The notes: generated by a model from the letters alone, not told the origin. Positions 11,340-22,126 are shown, counted from the stretch's first letter. The stretch: DNA of 64,000 bases from Micropterix aruncella (GCA_944548615.1 OX155961.1:27376414-27440413); one strand, 5' to 3'. Program-made: numbers and translations.

Positions 11340-12480
11340 TGTTGCTGTCGTAGGTAGCGAAAGGTTTTGTGCACCTTGGACCAAAAGATCCACTTTGTTC
11401 TCGGATCGGTCCAACTCACGATTTAACTCCTATACAGAAGCCTCCTCGTGTGAAAGGCATACCCCGGGTAAGACTCTCGCGTCTCAGACCTTACGGCTGC
11501 TGGATCGGTTTCCCATGGGGCATTGCCTCCCGGCGCTACTGGACTGTTTGCGCCCCGTTCGGCGACGCCAATCGGTAGTGGACTCTGACTAATTGCTGAA
11601 GGAGTCTGGAGACTATTGAAATATACTGTCTCCTAAGCAACGGGAGTGGATGTTGACCTGTGGTCATGCCACTCTTGAAACGATCTATAGGCCACTCGAT
11701 CCTGTGTAGCACTACGGGCAAAGGACGGCCAGGTCAGCGATAAATTCAAATTGAATTACCGTTGTAATACAACAGGTAGAGGCCGCGCAAGCGACTTCGG
11801 ACCCATAACAATTCGGCACGACGGAGGTATCCTGAAGGTTAAATCCAGACGGCGATATCCTTCCAAACTGGAAGTCAGGAGGCGACGTTGCCCGCTGGGT
11901 ACCTTTCCCGGTGCATCGCCATAAGGCGTTGGCCATAACGAGCATGTTGGCCTAGCTAGACGCTAGATTTGTATAGTCTCTAAGTCAGGGGTTCCCAAAC
12001 TTATTGACCCCGCGACTCACCACGGTAAGCGCGCACGTGCGCCGGGGGCGAGCGAGACGAGGCTAGAGACGCCACGCTGTCTCTTTGCTCGGCTATTTCA
12101 TCTTCCCGCGCTTTTGCAAGGTTGCAAGTTTTATAATGTATTCTTTTATTTTATTTTTATTTTATTTTATTTTATTTTATTTTAAGTGCTATCTTTTTCA
12201 AGTGCTATCTTTATTTTATTTAATTATATTGTCTGTAGGTATCCTAAATACACGTAGACTCGTTAATCTATCTCTTCATCTATCTGCCATATTATACCCT
12301 ACGTTCATACATTGTGTTCGCGACTCACCTGGAATTGGCTAGCGACCCACCAGTGGGTCGCGACCCACACTTTGGGAACCGCTGCTCTAAGTTATCTACG
12401 TTCATCCTACGGCTGAAAGAATGATCACATTTCGTTATACCAGCCTGGGGTAACGGGTTCGCTAATTGTAGTCGACACCG
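11340..12480 (+). repeat. Family X copy interrupted by a hAT MITE
   Basis: X motifs run from about 11340 to 11977, then resume after the MITE (12393-12480, ending at the GTAACGGGTTCGC-GTAGTCGACA block). Key X blocks such as GGAGTCTGGAGACT, GGCCACTCGATCCTGTGTAG and CCGCGCAAGCGACTTCGGACC are present. Open frames at 11296-11592, 11369-11578 and minus 11536-11945 are by-products of the repeat. Confidence 0.75.
11986..12384. mobile_element. hAT-type MITE, 399 bp, with 8-bp TSD
   Basis: Terminal inverted repeats CAGGGGTTCCCAAA and (reverse-complemented right end) CAGCGGTTCCCAAA match except for one base. The direct 8-bp flanks CTCTAAGT (11978-11985 and 12385-12392) are identical, diagnostic of hAT transposition. 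The interior has GTGGGTCGCGACCCA and an (ATTTT)n run (about 12143-12185), and no transposase. It was inserted into an X copy, so X predates it. Confidence 0.93.
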
Positions 12481-13214
12481 CCCAACTGTCCCTGTCGTAG
12501 TGGGTGCTCAGTGCGATTATGCCATTATGACACATTGTAAGTAAGGTCGGTTCAATTCACGCCGATTCATCTAGTAATGTAGAACTTCCGAATATACATA
12601 AATCTTTTCTCGGTTACTGAGGCGTGAATCAAAAAAGATCGTCATCCAATATCTAATTAGAAGTTTTAGGAGTTATAGTGTGCTGTCAGCTTCATAGACG
12701 TGACTAAAGCCATAAATCCTCCTTTCGAGCATACGACAGTTTACGAGCGATCAGATGTGGGTCAGTCGGTAGCGCTTCCTTATGGCGTGGTATGAACCAA
12801 CGTTTGGTCAAACGTTTCCTGTATGACAGCTCGTTAAACGAGTGCAATTAAACACACGTACATACTCATGAACTGTTTCAACAAGTCTTTGTGTTTTTGT
12901 GTTAAATCTGTTTTAAAATCTATCTGTCCTTAAACCCTACAAGCTGAAGTGATACGGTGGCCTAACCTAACCGCCAACGTAGATGCATATTTCTAACTTT
13001 AGTTCCCGTTCTTTTTCTGGCGCAGTCTTATCTATCGCTACATCAGATAGCCTCAGACCAAATAACACCCAAAAGTTTGTGCCTCAGAGCAATAACACCC
13101 AAGTGACCAAATAACCCAACCTATAATGCAATAAAGTTTCAAAATACAAATGTACTACCATTCAAAATGTGGATTCTGTTAAATATTAAGGCATATTATT
13201 TAATTCTAATATTA
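12481..13214. other. No recognised gene
   Basis: Mixed composition. A tRNA-like A box near 12755 (GGGTCAGTCGGTAGCGC) has no matching B box, so no tRNA or SINE is called. CCTAACCTAACC at about 12961 is too short for a telomeric array. Confidence 0.4.
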
Positions 13215-13222
13215 GCTGGGAG

Positions 13223-14421
13223 CAGTAGCATAACTAAAAAAGCTCCCCCCCCCCAAACTTACTTACATTCATTATGGCATACAGGGGAAAGGGGCCTAAA
13301 GCGGGAACCCCTCGTATATACGCAAATTGGCGTGTTCTCGTACCGCGTGGATGAACCCCGCACCCTTCTCACCTTGCTGCAGTTATCCTGTCTGCCTGCG
13401 AGCACAATTTTTTGGAATTTGTGCAAAAAATATATTTTAATTGGATTTTGCGACGTATTTTACTTGTGTTTATTCTAATTTTGTGTATTTTGTGTTTAAT
13501 ATTATTATTCATTCATTATTCTGTGTTTTTCTGGTCGTGATTTTATTGGATTTACTTTTAGATGTCTTAATTTTTTGAGGTTAGTTATTGATGGAAATTA
13601 CTTAGTGTAGAAATAAACAAGTGCTCGCTTTAGCCCCCCCCCCCCTCCCAAAGCGGGCATTTGTGGGAGTTTACTAATTTGCCATACAATTTCTTGTTTT
13701 TAGCCTTTTGTCAGTTTTACCAAATACTATTCAAAAGCATTAAATCAAGCCTCTCAAGGTAAAAAATAAGCTGCTGTAGGTCATTCCTAATAAAAATAGA
13801 AATTCGTAAAATATGAAGGTGCCCGCTTTCGTCCTCCTTCCCCTAGGATAAAATTACTGTATATCTACTTTACATATTTATTTTGTACGAGTGCTACATT
13901 ATAAATCGGTGTATTCATTTGGGGTCATTGCCTCGAATATGTTGCGAAACAAGTTCCAAAAAATTTACATAAAAACATTGTTGATAAACATTTGTTCCAA
14001 TCATAATACCAAACATAATACGACGTATAGCTGTGAATTTAATTACTGAGTTATATTTCTCCATCTTTAAATGACGGGGAGAATAAAATAAGTAATATCA
14101 GTTTTTGGTAAACTGGTTTAAACAAAAATACCCACAGAATATTATTACAGTTGTATTTTTTTCCATATCTACTTATTTGTATTACCTACTTAATGTATTT
14201 TTAAAACATATGAACAAATACATTTCTAGAATACTTTTCATCTTGATTTGCAGTCTGCAAAATCACTGATCAGTCTTGAGGCATCCATTTTTTCGGTTTC
14301 CTTAGCTGTCTAGCAGAGTTGAATGGAACGTCGATCCTAGACTTACGTTCCACTTTGGGCCCCCAATCTACCGTGGGTACCGATGCGCCGCACCGGCTGC
14401 ACCGGCTTAGTTACGCCACTG
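13223..14421. mobile_element. hAT-type nonautonomous element, 1.2 kb
   Basis: Left end CAGTAGCATAACTAA and inverted right end CAGTGGCGTAACTAA agree at 13 of 15 positions. The flanking octamers GCTGGGAG (13215-13222) and TCTGGGAG (14422-14429) match 7 of 8, a hAT target-site duplication. The interior has C-runs (13247-13254, 13637-13647) and open frames without transposase motifs (e.g. 13167-13478). It is related to the element at 31903-32467: both contain GGC/GGG-CATTGCCTCGAA-ATGTTG and ACCGGCTTAGTTACGC. Confidence 0.88.
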
Positions 14422-14439
14422 TCTGGGAGCAACAAATAT

Positions 14440-14870
14440 AATCCCTTACGAAGACGACTAAAAGTCAGTATAGTTGTGCCTTCCGTGAGCTGCAAAATAG
14501 GCTGTCAAATGCAACATTGAGAATGCTTTACATGGCATTATGTCAGAGTTTATGCGGTCCGGGGGGGAATTGTTTGGGACGCCTGTACAATGTTGGCTCT
14601 TGATGGTCTTCTTAAGGTTCAGAAACTTTTATCGAAAGTCATTAATAAAAAAACTTCCCAGATGTAGTTCAAAGAAACTGTTAAACGAATTGCATGTACT
14701 TGATATAAAGCAGATATTCGTTAAACAGCTGCTCGTTCATTTTCGCAGCCAGCAAATAAAAACTCTTAGGGTTGGAGAATCTTTAAATTGTGTGATACTT
14801 CTAGTGAAAACGACATTTGCACAACGGCAGGCTTGGTACATTGCACCCCAAATGTACTAAAGTTACATGT
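14440..14870 (+). pseudogene. LINE RT C-terminal fragment
   Basis: Plus-strand fragments in shifting frames read LRMLYMALCQSL, then KLLNELHVLDIKQIFVKQLL and FAQRQAWYIAPQMY. These match the post-RT thumb/C-terminal landmarks of I/R1/Jockey-type LINEs (Y-ALCQS-I, LF-EL-IL-I-Q-, a P-IYN block). At least two frame changes mean it is dead. It starts right where the hAT element ends, so the hAT insertion may have split it. Confidence 0.6.
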
Positions 14871-14874
14871 AGCT

Positions 14875-15490
14875 TGGGCCTGATTACCAGTTTGTCATAT
14901 TAGGTCGGCTCTATTCACGGCTCTACTCCTATCCGGTAGCCTACTTGAATAAGGATGAACCTGGATAGGACCCTGTGAAACTTGTCACGGCTGTTTCGTG
15001 GACAGGTGGAATAGGATCCAATCTGGGGGACAGGGCTGTTTAGGCATCGTGGATCGTTTGCCAATCGATTGTGCACTTCGGCGAATATTAAGTGGTCTAG
15101 AAACTTACGTTTTCTAAGAAGTGGGTGTAGTTGTTACAATTATGTCAGCTACCTTAAAACGATCCGTTGGCCATCCAACTCCTTGTGAGCTTGACGGGTA
15201 AAGGGCGTCACGGTCCGCAATAAATTCGTACTAAATTACTGCTAACATTAGGTAGGGGCTGCTCAAAAGACCTCGAATCCATGACCTGACTGGAGGACGG
15301 AACAATTAGGCAAAATCTGGTAGTGAGGGTGTGAGGTTGGACCCTGTTTTCACTTCCCAGTGCTTTGCGGTAGAGCGTTAGAATCCCTTTGTAGTCTTTC
15401 ACGTTTACTCCAAGGGGGATAGAACGAGCTAAAGCCGTTAAAACTCCCTAGGTGACTGGTTCGCCCGTTGTGTAAGACACCCCTAGTCGA
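14875..15490 (+). repeat. Family X copy
   Basis: X blocks in order: TAGGTCGGCTC, CCTATCCGGTAGCC, CCAATCGATTGTGCA (15060-15074), GTGGTCTAGAAAC, GTTGGCCATCCAACTCC, CACGGTCCGCAATAAATTC, AGGGGCTGCTCAAAAGACCTCGAATCC and GTGACTGGTTCGCCCGTTG. It is more diverged than the 8.4-kb copy. Confidence 0.75.
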
Positions 15491-15860
15491 TACAAGCAAG
15501 CAAGCCAGCGAGAAAGCCTTATAATTGCTCTGCAACAACGAGAAAAGCCATTAGCGATCTCAGCGTCCTCTGCGCCCGGCCGCTGCGCAGACTGTCCCAC
15601 ACAAGTCAGCGCGCCATAATGGCCGTCGTATAATAACGTATTTTATTATTAATCCGTCGGTACGAGGGAGCCTTTGGAGTATCGCGGATGGGCCGAAGCT
15701 GGATCCGCGAGGCGCTACATCTCCGCCGTTGGATCACGATCTGTCACTTGGGCGGCCCACCGCGACCAATCATCGTTAAGAGAGCGCGCGCGCATCGCCC
15801 GCTACCAACTTATCTTGATCCGTGGACCATCTTTCTGTCATGTAAATGCACATATGGGTC
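15491..15860. other. GC-rich unassigned patch
   Basis: CpG-dense relative to its neighbours, with open frames on the plus strand (15674-16006, 15688-15873). The upstream part of these frames has no recognised domain. It may be the 5' side of the LINE fragment that follows, or unique sequence. Confidence 0.3.
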
Positions 15861-16290
15861 TTGGCGATCATGAGTATTTGGGTAAGAGCATAAAGACGTC
15901 TCTTCCTCAGTCTGTCATCTTACCTTTTCTTGGCTATGCAGATGTGACTTATCTCGTTTTATCAGAGGAACTATTCAACAAACTTGAACGTCTGCGAAAT
16001 GTATGAATACGATTCATCTTCGGTCACGTAAGAAAGATCACGTGTCCGAATATATGGCAAGGTTAAAGTGGTTTCTAGTACGCCAAAAGAGAAGCGTTCA
16101 TACGGTATACTTGCTCTGCTCTATCGAGTGCTCTCCTGATCAACATCAACCAATTCCCACGAACTATTCGAAACATTTAGGTTCTACGGTCTCGTACTTC
16201 GGTTAGCATCTCACAATTTACACAAAATTCCCTGTCGTAATACTGTTTTCTACTCCTACTCTTTCTATGTCCAGCGTATAAGTAAATATC
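15861..16290 (+). pseudogene. LINE RT C-terminal fragment (Jockey-like)
   Basis: Frame 1 ends LPQSVILPFLGYADVTYL then FNKLERLRNV and a stop. After a one-base shift it continues HVSEYMARLKWFLVR and HTVYLLCS. These correspond to the LINE landmarks 'L-LP--DYADV-Y', 'L---QN-CIRFIFG', 'HVSEYRA-LKWLPIR'. The same family recurs at 24340-24800 and, as a 3' piece, at 43600-43760 minus. Confidence 0.75.
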
Positions 16291-16339
16291 CCCTTTAGCC
16301 GCAACTCACTCTGAATCAGGCAGCCAACGGGTCGCCTAA

Positions 16340-17035
16340 CCTAACCTGACCCCGCTGTCGTAGGCAACAGAGATAAAATAGTTCCTTGCAACCTTGGGCC
16401 ACTAAGACCCTCTCGTTATCTGGGGTCGGTTCAACTAACGGTTAGAACCCCCATCCGGTAGCTTCCTCGTAGGGAGTCGAACCTGGAAAGGATTCCGTTT
16501 CCCCTAACATGGCAGATAGATCAGTTCCTCTGGGGAATGTCCTTCTGGCGTTGCTAGGTGGTTTGCTCATCGTGCGGTGTGGACAATCGAATGTGATCTC
16601 TGAATAATAACCGGGGAAAGGGTGATAGGGGCGAAACGTTCATATACGTTTCCTAAGCAGCGGGATTGGTTGTTGACCTGATGTTAGGTACTCTTGAAAA
16701 GACCCGTTGGCCATCCAATCCCGTGTGAATTTGACGCGCAAAGGATGCCACTGTCAGCCATAAATTCAATCTGACTTACCTCTGACAACCCTATGTTGAG
16801 CCCACGCAATCGATTTCGAACCTTTAAGTAGACGGGAGAACGGAGAAATCCGGCCAAATCTGTGAGAGCGCGAGGCCGCCCGCTGGGTTCACTTCCCAGT
16901 ACCTCGCGGTAAAGAATTGGACTCACGGGCATGTTGATGTATATTTTCACCCTTGGTTTAAAGAATGATCAATATTGTTTACCCTCCTGGGGCGGCGGGT
17001 TCGCCCGTAGTAGGTGACAACTCTAATGTGTCTCA
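16340..17035 (+). repeat. Family X copy
   Basis: Contains GGTCGGTTCAACTAACGG, CCATCCGGTAGC, GATAAATTCAATCTGA, CGCTGGGTTCACTTCCCAGT, CCTCGCGGTAAAGAATTGG and the terminal GGCGGCGGGTTCGCCC...GACAACTCT. Its start (CTGTCGTAGGCAAC) resembles the copy at 11.35 kb, suggesting a subfamily. The minus-strand open frame at 16684-16950 is repeat-derived. Confidence 0.75.
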
Positions 17036-17179
17036 TTCCTGGTAGTCTACCTAACTCTTCGTCCCGGCGATGCTGTCAAGCAATGACACTAGCTTTCGCC
17101 ATTTGCTACCAGGAATTAGAGAGAGAGGTAGTCTTCTTCCATATATCTTACTTTACGTGTGAATTGAATGAAATATTTT

Positions 17180-17790
17180 ATTCAGGCTAACCCTGGGCAG
17201 TGCATTTTGCAAAGCAGTATTAACCACCCCCGCTCTATAGAAAATAGTAGTGCTTCCAGACTCCCCCGCCTGTAAGTCAGAGTGCACAATCGATTGGCTT
17301 ATGCTGCACGGTGCACAGACTGTCCAGAAGTGCCAGAAGGTTGATTCCTAGGGAAACTAGCCCGAAGGACAGAGTCCTGCCCGGGCTCGCACTTCATCAG
17401 TGGAGGCCGCTGGATGGGTTTCTTTTTTTGTTTGTTTTCTACTCTTTATTATGAAATTTCACAATGGGCGGGTTTATTAACATATGAAAACCTCTTACAA
17501 CCAACCCTACTATGAAATGTTTATATGTATGTGTCCATATAACATGTGTGTAAGTGTGTGTCTTGTTATCGCATTTCATCGACAGAGTTGAAAATGCAAT
17601 TCCGTTAATTTGATCCCAACGTAAAATGGTGACCCAGACGGGAATCAAACCCGGGACCTTACAATGTTAGATCAGGCGACCTAGCCACTACGCCACCGGA
17701 CCGTGTATGTACCATGGGTGTACCAACCCTGAACAGAATGGGTCATCGTGGCCAACTCAGCAAGGGCCCATTATATCCCTTGTGCATATG
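17180..17790 (-). repeat. Family X copy split by a SINE
   Basis: Minus-strand X sequence at 17200-17417 (TGCACAATCGATTGG at 17284-17298, GCACTTCATCAGTGG) resumes at 17708-17777 with ACCCTGAACAGAATGGGTCAT and GGCCAACTCAGCAAGGGCCC. In the 50.4-kb copy the last two blocks are adjacent to the first, so the intervening 0.29 kb is a clear insertion. Confidence 0.75.
17418..17705 (-). mobile_element. tRNA-derived SINE
   Basis: Reading the minus strand from about 17702, the head is tRNA-like: an A box TGGCGTAGTGG (17694-17684), then a B box GGTTTGATTCC about 40 nt downstream. A body and an A-rich 3' end (ACAAACAAAAAAAG, about 17420-17440) follow. This is the standard Pol III internal promoter layout of SINEs. 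It lies inside a minus-strand X copy. The acceptor-stem pairing of a real tRNA is absent, so it is not a functional tRNA gene. Confidence 0.82.
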
Positions 17791-18355
17791 ATTATATGTA
17801 TGATTGAACACACACGTATTAGTGATGCGATATGTACGTATGTCTCCCACTTCACTTCGTTCACGAAGTACCGTACGGTTCAAGAAGTGTCGGTCGCCGG
17901 TGTGTGCGCTAATGTCAGAGCGGTCGCAATCTCCCGTGAAGCGACTGCGGAAGAGACGGTGGACACGATCGCACACCTACTTTAATGCGCCTGCCGCCGC
18001 GCCGCACGCCTCCACCTTTTCATCCAGCAGCACACCGCCGCGCGGGACGCGCTCTAACGACGTTTGCCCAATCCCCCTCGGAACCCCAAACCGTGGCAGT
18101 TCTATCAGACGTTTGCGCTTTTGGTAGTCACGATACTGTTACCCGCTCTTCAATCAAACCACGACTGCGGCGAGCGTGCTCTTCCTTTAAATGATTGTAC
18201 TTCCTTGTGCATAATATTACATCTACTTTTTTCCACTCGTAGTATGGTATTCTTTCAACTAAATTTCTTAACAATTCTTTTCATCACACAAAGAATAATT
18301 ACAATAAAAAAAACAGTTGTTTTACCTCAAGACTTTCCCGGCAGCTAGCCAAAAA
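17791..18355 (+). other. CpG-rich segment with overlapping open frames, unassigned
   Basis: From about 17840 to 18190 the DNA is strikingly GC/CpG-rich compared with its AT-rich neighbours. Several overlapping frames are open (17707-17985, 17804-18127, 17985-18194, 18064-18348 plus; 17743-17976 minus). Products are Arg/Ser/Pro-rich, like a low-complexity ORF1 or a CpG-rich promoter read by chance. I recognise no domain. Confidence 0.35.
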
Positions 18356-19110
18356 CTAATTACATTACATTTTCGTCGGGTCCAATTGACGGCTAAAGAC
18401 CGCTCTTGGACGTGTCAAAATAATTTGGTTATGTAGTAAGTTTCGTTACTACTCTTTACTGAACATACATAGGTAGTCAATAATTAACTACTAGATTGTC
18501 AAACTATAAATAAAAATAATCAAAATAGAAGCCTTATATTTGAAGTAGTTAGTAATTCGAAAAGATAGGTAGTAACATTATTTATCGTAATATTCAAATT
18601 GTTAGTAAAATGTTAAATAATCAAATTAAATCTACGTTATGCATTTTAAACTAAAAGTGCAGATATAAGACCATATAAAATAATGAGACAATAAGGCTCT
18701 ACTTTTTTAAGTAATTTAAATAGGCACAATATTTGAAAAATCATGGCCCTCAAATTCGGCCATATTATAGAAAGGGTGGCCTATCAGCATCTCCTTGATG
18801 TTTTTTTTTAATTTTATGTCCTCCAGCTGTTTAAATTTTGTAGGGAGTAGATTATAGAATTTAATGCTAAGGTACAAGTAGCTTTGCTGTACTTTTGCCA
18901 GTCGTAATCGGGGTACGCATAAAAGGGAGCTACCGCGGGTATGATGCGAGTTAATGTCTGCATTAATTGGTGTTTCTGCTAGGTGCTGTCTCGCATGCAT
19001 TAAACACTGGTATATGAACGCCGAATTCATAGTCATTACCCTTGCCTTGATGAAATATTCTTTGCATGAGGTCCTAGTCGTTACCTGATACATGCCGCGC
19101 TGCTGATTTC
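18356..19110 (-). pseudogene. LINE 3' end with (TAATG)n tail, copy A
   Basis: The minus-strand coding remnant 19093-18716 contains ARQHLAETPINADINSHHTRG, RLRLAKVQQSYLYLSIKFYN and KEMLIGHPFYNMAEFEGHDF, then a stop. This is the C-terminal end of a Jockey/CR1-like LINE ORF2. The 3' UTR carries CTCTTGGACGTGTCAAAATAA and ends in AATGTAATGTAA (plus strand ATTACATTACATT at 18358-18371). Copies B (23.6 kb) and C (40.1 kb) share UTR and tail. Confidence 0.85.
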
Positions 19111-19352
19111 ATCTGAATATTAATGTCGTAAACAAAATCGATAAGCACCCTCTCTCGTTCGGCGGGTACCATTGCGATGCCTCGGGTGGCGCGGTTCGTT
19201 TCTCGGCTAAGAGCGGGGTTGGATCAAGCGTCAACAGAAGGCGTTAAAATTTGAATAAAATGCATGACGGAATTTAAATATCACTAGTGTAGCTTGTATA
19301 TAAGATATTTCAACCAAAATTTCACAGTGTGATTTTGGCCCAACAAGGCATT
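19111..19352. other. No recognised feature
   Basis: Short linker with a GC-rich patch (19150-19220). Nothing assignable. Confidence 0.35.
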
Positions 19353-19356
19353 TTAA

Positions 19357-19966
19357 CCCTTTACTGGGAACATGATTTAAAACGACGTAACTGGGAACTT
19401 CTGTCTGTGGGACCGCTATTTTGAATTATTGTTTATAAAACACACTTCTACCTAACAACAATTTATTTAAGTACCAATATCAAAAGCCTGGTATCTTATG
19501 AACTGGAAAGAGTTGGGTATAACAGTTATATGTATTGTCTATCTTATTATAAATAACACTTATGTCGTATTCGGAGCACATTTTTTTGCCGACCTTCATA
19601 GAACACTCTAAACTTATAGGATCCGAGCATTTGATGCATTTATAGCCTGTATTGCTCTTATTGGTGTATAGACAGAGTTTGCAAGTCTTCATGTTTGTCT
19701 GTCATGGTCATCGGTACCTCCGCAGAAGGTCTCACAGACCGGTACTAATAATGACGACTTTTTAAACCAGCGCTAAAACAATAAAACAGATGCTCCTATA
19801 GAAACGATTGTCGGGTGCGCCAACACATCTGGAACTAATAGGAGACTACTGCGAGCGGAGGGTCGCTGAGGGGCAGGGGCCCTCCCCCCAGAGGGGCAGG
19901 GGGAGGGACTGGAAGCATTTCTAAGAAACCATAGCGGTCTGTGAGACCGATGTTCCTCGTTAAGGG
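19357..19966 (-). mobile_element. piggyBac deletion derivative, 610 bp, TTAA TSD
   Basis: TTAA (19353-19356) is followed by CCCTTTACTGGGAACAT. The right end is ATGTTCCTCGTTAAGGG then TTAA (19967-19970). The inverted ends agree at about 14 of 17 positions. TTAA duplication and CCCTT termini are the piggyBac signature. Only a C-terminal transposase piece remains inside. A subterminal CGGTCTGTGAGACCG (about 19934) is repeated in inverted form near 19727-19741. A G-rich stretch lies at 19866-19909. Confidence 0.9.
19480..19692 (-). pseudogene. piggyBac transposase C-terminal Cys-rich fragment
   Basis: A 70-codon frame with C-x2-C...C-x2-C...C...C spacing (CKLC, CIKC, ECS, CSEY). This fits the Cys-rich DNA-binding C-terminus of piggyBac-family transposases. 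The catalytic DDD core is absent, so it cannot encode an active enzyme. The location within TTAA-flanked piggyBac ends supports the call. Confidence 0.7.
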
Positions 19967-19970
19967 TTAA

Positions 19971-20468
19971 GTCTCAAAGGAGAAGATCTGTTTAAATTGG
20001 CGTCTTTATACCCATACCACCAGCAAAACATAAATGTCACAGAGTGAGCGTTTTAAAGTACGACATCGTGGCTAAATCTAAGATAGCCGCAGGCAAAATT
20101 AACGACATCGCCCGCAGCAGCTCGAGCAGTAACCGTTCTGCGCGTTATGTCCGATCACGACTAAACAGCATTTTTAGTTTTTACCTGTTCCCCTGTGACT
20201 TGTACAAAGTAGACACTCCGAGTGTACTTTCACTCACTCACAAGTGACTCTATGGCCGTGTGTTTGTCTTAGGAGCGGGCGGTGCATTGCATTCAATTTT
20301 AGAAAGGCGCACAAATGACAACGCATGATCGATGCCGAGAGCGGAGGAAACTCAATCGATCTCCTGTCGTGCGCAAGAGTTTGAAATGTACAATCTAATG
20401 TCACAACGAAAATCGCAAAATATCGTCGTTGTTAGATTGTCCATTTAGAATCAAGAAAACTAACTTAA
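19971..20468. other. Unassigned; 67-codon Ser/Arg-rich frame
   Basis: The open frame at 20044-20247 (plus), with an ARSSSSSNRSARYVRSR segment, has no recognised family. No splice or repeat evidence supports it as a gene. Confidence 0.3.
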
Positions 20469-20650
20469 CGCGTAAAGTTTGTAGCACCCGACGATTCGGC
20501 GTTGTTGCAACCGCCGTTGTCTAGGGTAGACTATACTGGACAACGACGGTTGCAACATCCCCGAAACGTCGGGTGCTGCAAACTTCAAGCGGTTAATTCG
20601 TTTTTATGTTGTTTATAAAGACTATCGAGCAATCGCGATAGTCTTCGATT
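20469..20650. mobile_element. Penelope-like element terminal palindrome
   Basis: Arms 20469-20521 (CGCGTAAAGTTTGTAGCACC...) and 20536-20594 (...GGTGCTGCAAACTTCAAGCGG) are imperfect reverse complements around TAGGGTAGACTATACTG. The same sequence (GCACCCGACG-TTCGG, TTGCAACCG-CGTTGTC) flanks the Penelope-like coding fragment at 38.6-39.2 kb. This suggests an inverted pseudo-LTR pair with no coding region left. A short hairpin GACTATCG...CGATAGTC follows at about 20619-20642. Confidence 0.7.
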
Positions 20651-20904
20651 TTCAAAAATCTCCCAGAGGTTGTATAGAATGTCGCTATAAACGCGACAGC
20701 ATGAACTAATGCACCTACATACATAGTTATTAACATAAATAAGACTAAATGTATTACCGTAGATAAAGATAGCAATCTTTAAGATGCACCTCATGGTGTG
20801 TTGATTATTACCGGCAAACATGCCACTCCAGGGAGTTATAACAACATCGTGCCATTCTAAGTAAACGTAATAACTGAATGGACAACACGATCTACAGTCA
20901 AGCT
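20651..20904. other. No recognised feature
   Basis: AT-rich. Minus-strand open frames at 20585-20821 and 20593-20775 overlap in two frames and are judged to be chance. Confidence 0.35.
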
Positions 20905-21470
20905 ATACCAGCATCCCGTAAGACTCGAACGCCTTACCGCGAGACACTGGGAAGTGCACTAAGCGGGTTAACCTTGCGCCCTTACAACCAGAATTGGACG
21001 GATTTCTCCATCCTCTAGCCTGGTCATGGACACGAGGTCGCTTCCGCGGCCTCTACCTGACGTTAGCGGTCATTCAGATCGAATTTATCGCGGATCCGTG
21101 GTGCCATTTGCACGTCAATATCACTCGATCAGGTGGCCAACGGATCGGTGACGCCACGTCAACAGCTACACCTGCCTCTTAGGAAAAATACGTCTCACGA
21201 CTTCCCCCGGTTATTCACTGTTTTGTCCAAGCTAGGCTAGCACAGCCCAGTATGCAAACCGCTCAGTTCCACCCGAGATATTTCCCCAGATCCGCACTTC
21301 CGATCTCAACTGTCTTTGACCGCAGGTTACAGCCGCATGCAGAGTACACAGCGGCCCTTTTCAAGTTCATGTTAAGTTCTTCTTCGAGGAGGCTACCGGA
21401 TGGGGGCTAAACCCTGAGCTGAGCCGACGTAAAAACACAGACAGGCCATCAGGCCCAAGCTGCACAGAAT
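20905..21470 (-). repeat. Family X copy
   Basis: Reverse-complement X blocks: AACGCCTTACCGCGAG, CTGGGAAGTGCACTAAGCGGG, GGACACGAGGTCGCTTCC, GAATTTATCGCGGATCC, GGTGGCCAACGGATCG, ACTTCCCCCGGTTATTC, GAGGAGGCTACCGGATGGGGG, then CATCAGGCCCAAGCTGC, which matches the start of the 14.9-kb copy. The internal CCAATCGATTG block seems to be missing. Confidence 0.7.
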
Positions 21471-21730
21471 CATTAGGAACCTTTAGATTTCGAGGACAGA
21501 AGGATAGTAGAGCTGGACCTTAAAAGAGACGAGCTTAAAGCCAAAACAACCGCGGCTTTAAAGTATACCTAATTACTGCAGTGGTGTCCTGACGTGCCCC
21601 GAGTATACTTGCATTCTTCACTTCAAGATTGGTTACGTCAATCACTTGCGAACGCACGATCTGTCGCGTACAAAGAGACTTCTATAACTGAACCATTATT
21701 GACATGCTAGGAGGCTATCATCAGAGGTTT
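21471..21730. other. No recognised feature
   Basis: Linker between an X copy and a LINE fragment. Confidence 0.35.
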
Positions 21731-22124
21731 GTATAAATATTTTTGTGCTAACGGCAATACCGGCTACGGACGAATCGCAATCTATTGCGAGTCTATTCTC
21801 TTTTTTAGCTTCTGACTCAACTATGCAACTATTACGCGCATTTGAATCACATCTGCGCTATGGTATCCTTCTATAGGGTACTGCATCGCTCATCAACAGT
21901 GTATTCACCCTATGGGTATAGATCCACGACAGTCAGTCATGAAATCTGTCAAACGCTAAGGATATTAATCTTATGTACAATTTTTACTCAAAAAGCTTTT
22001 GCGAATTCTATTGCGATAAGAGCTCGGCAATAAACCCATGAGGAAGTACACCTGTATGACACCAGGAATAAAATCCATTACCTGCAACCGATCACACCAC
22101 ATACGGTCAAGTTCCAGGCGACTA
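21731..22124 (+). pseudogene. LINE RT C-terminal fragment
   Basis: Pieces in different frames: FESHLRYGILL (21841 on), CQTLRILILCTIFTQKAFAN (about 21950-22010) and HLYDTRN (about 22050). They follow the LINE order 'FESHLRYGI-LWG ... LRILTL-SIYI-KAF ... YDTRN'. It has multiple shifts and stops. It is cut off by the MITE at 22127. Confidence 0.6.
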
Positions 22125-22126
22125 CA

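Noticed and set aside
12745..12800. tRNA gene at GGGTCAGTCGGTAGCGC
   Set aside because: An A-box-like stretch only; no B box or cloverleaf pairing follows.
16335..16348. Telomeric (TTAGG)n array
   Set aside because: Only two CCTAA units here, and likewise at 12961 and 25250; chance level.
17630..17703. Functional tRNA gene
   Set aside because: A and B boxes are present, but the acceptor stem does not pair and a body with an A-rich tail follows, so it is a SINE head.
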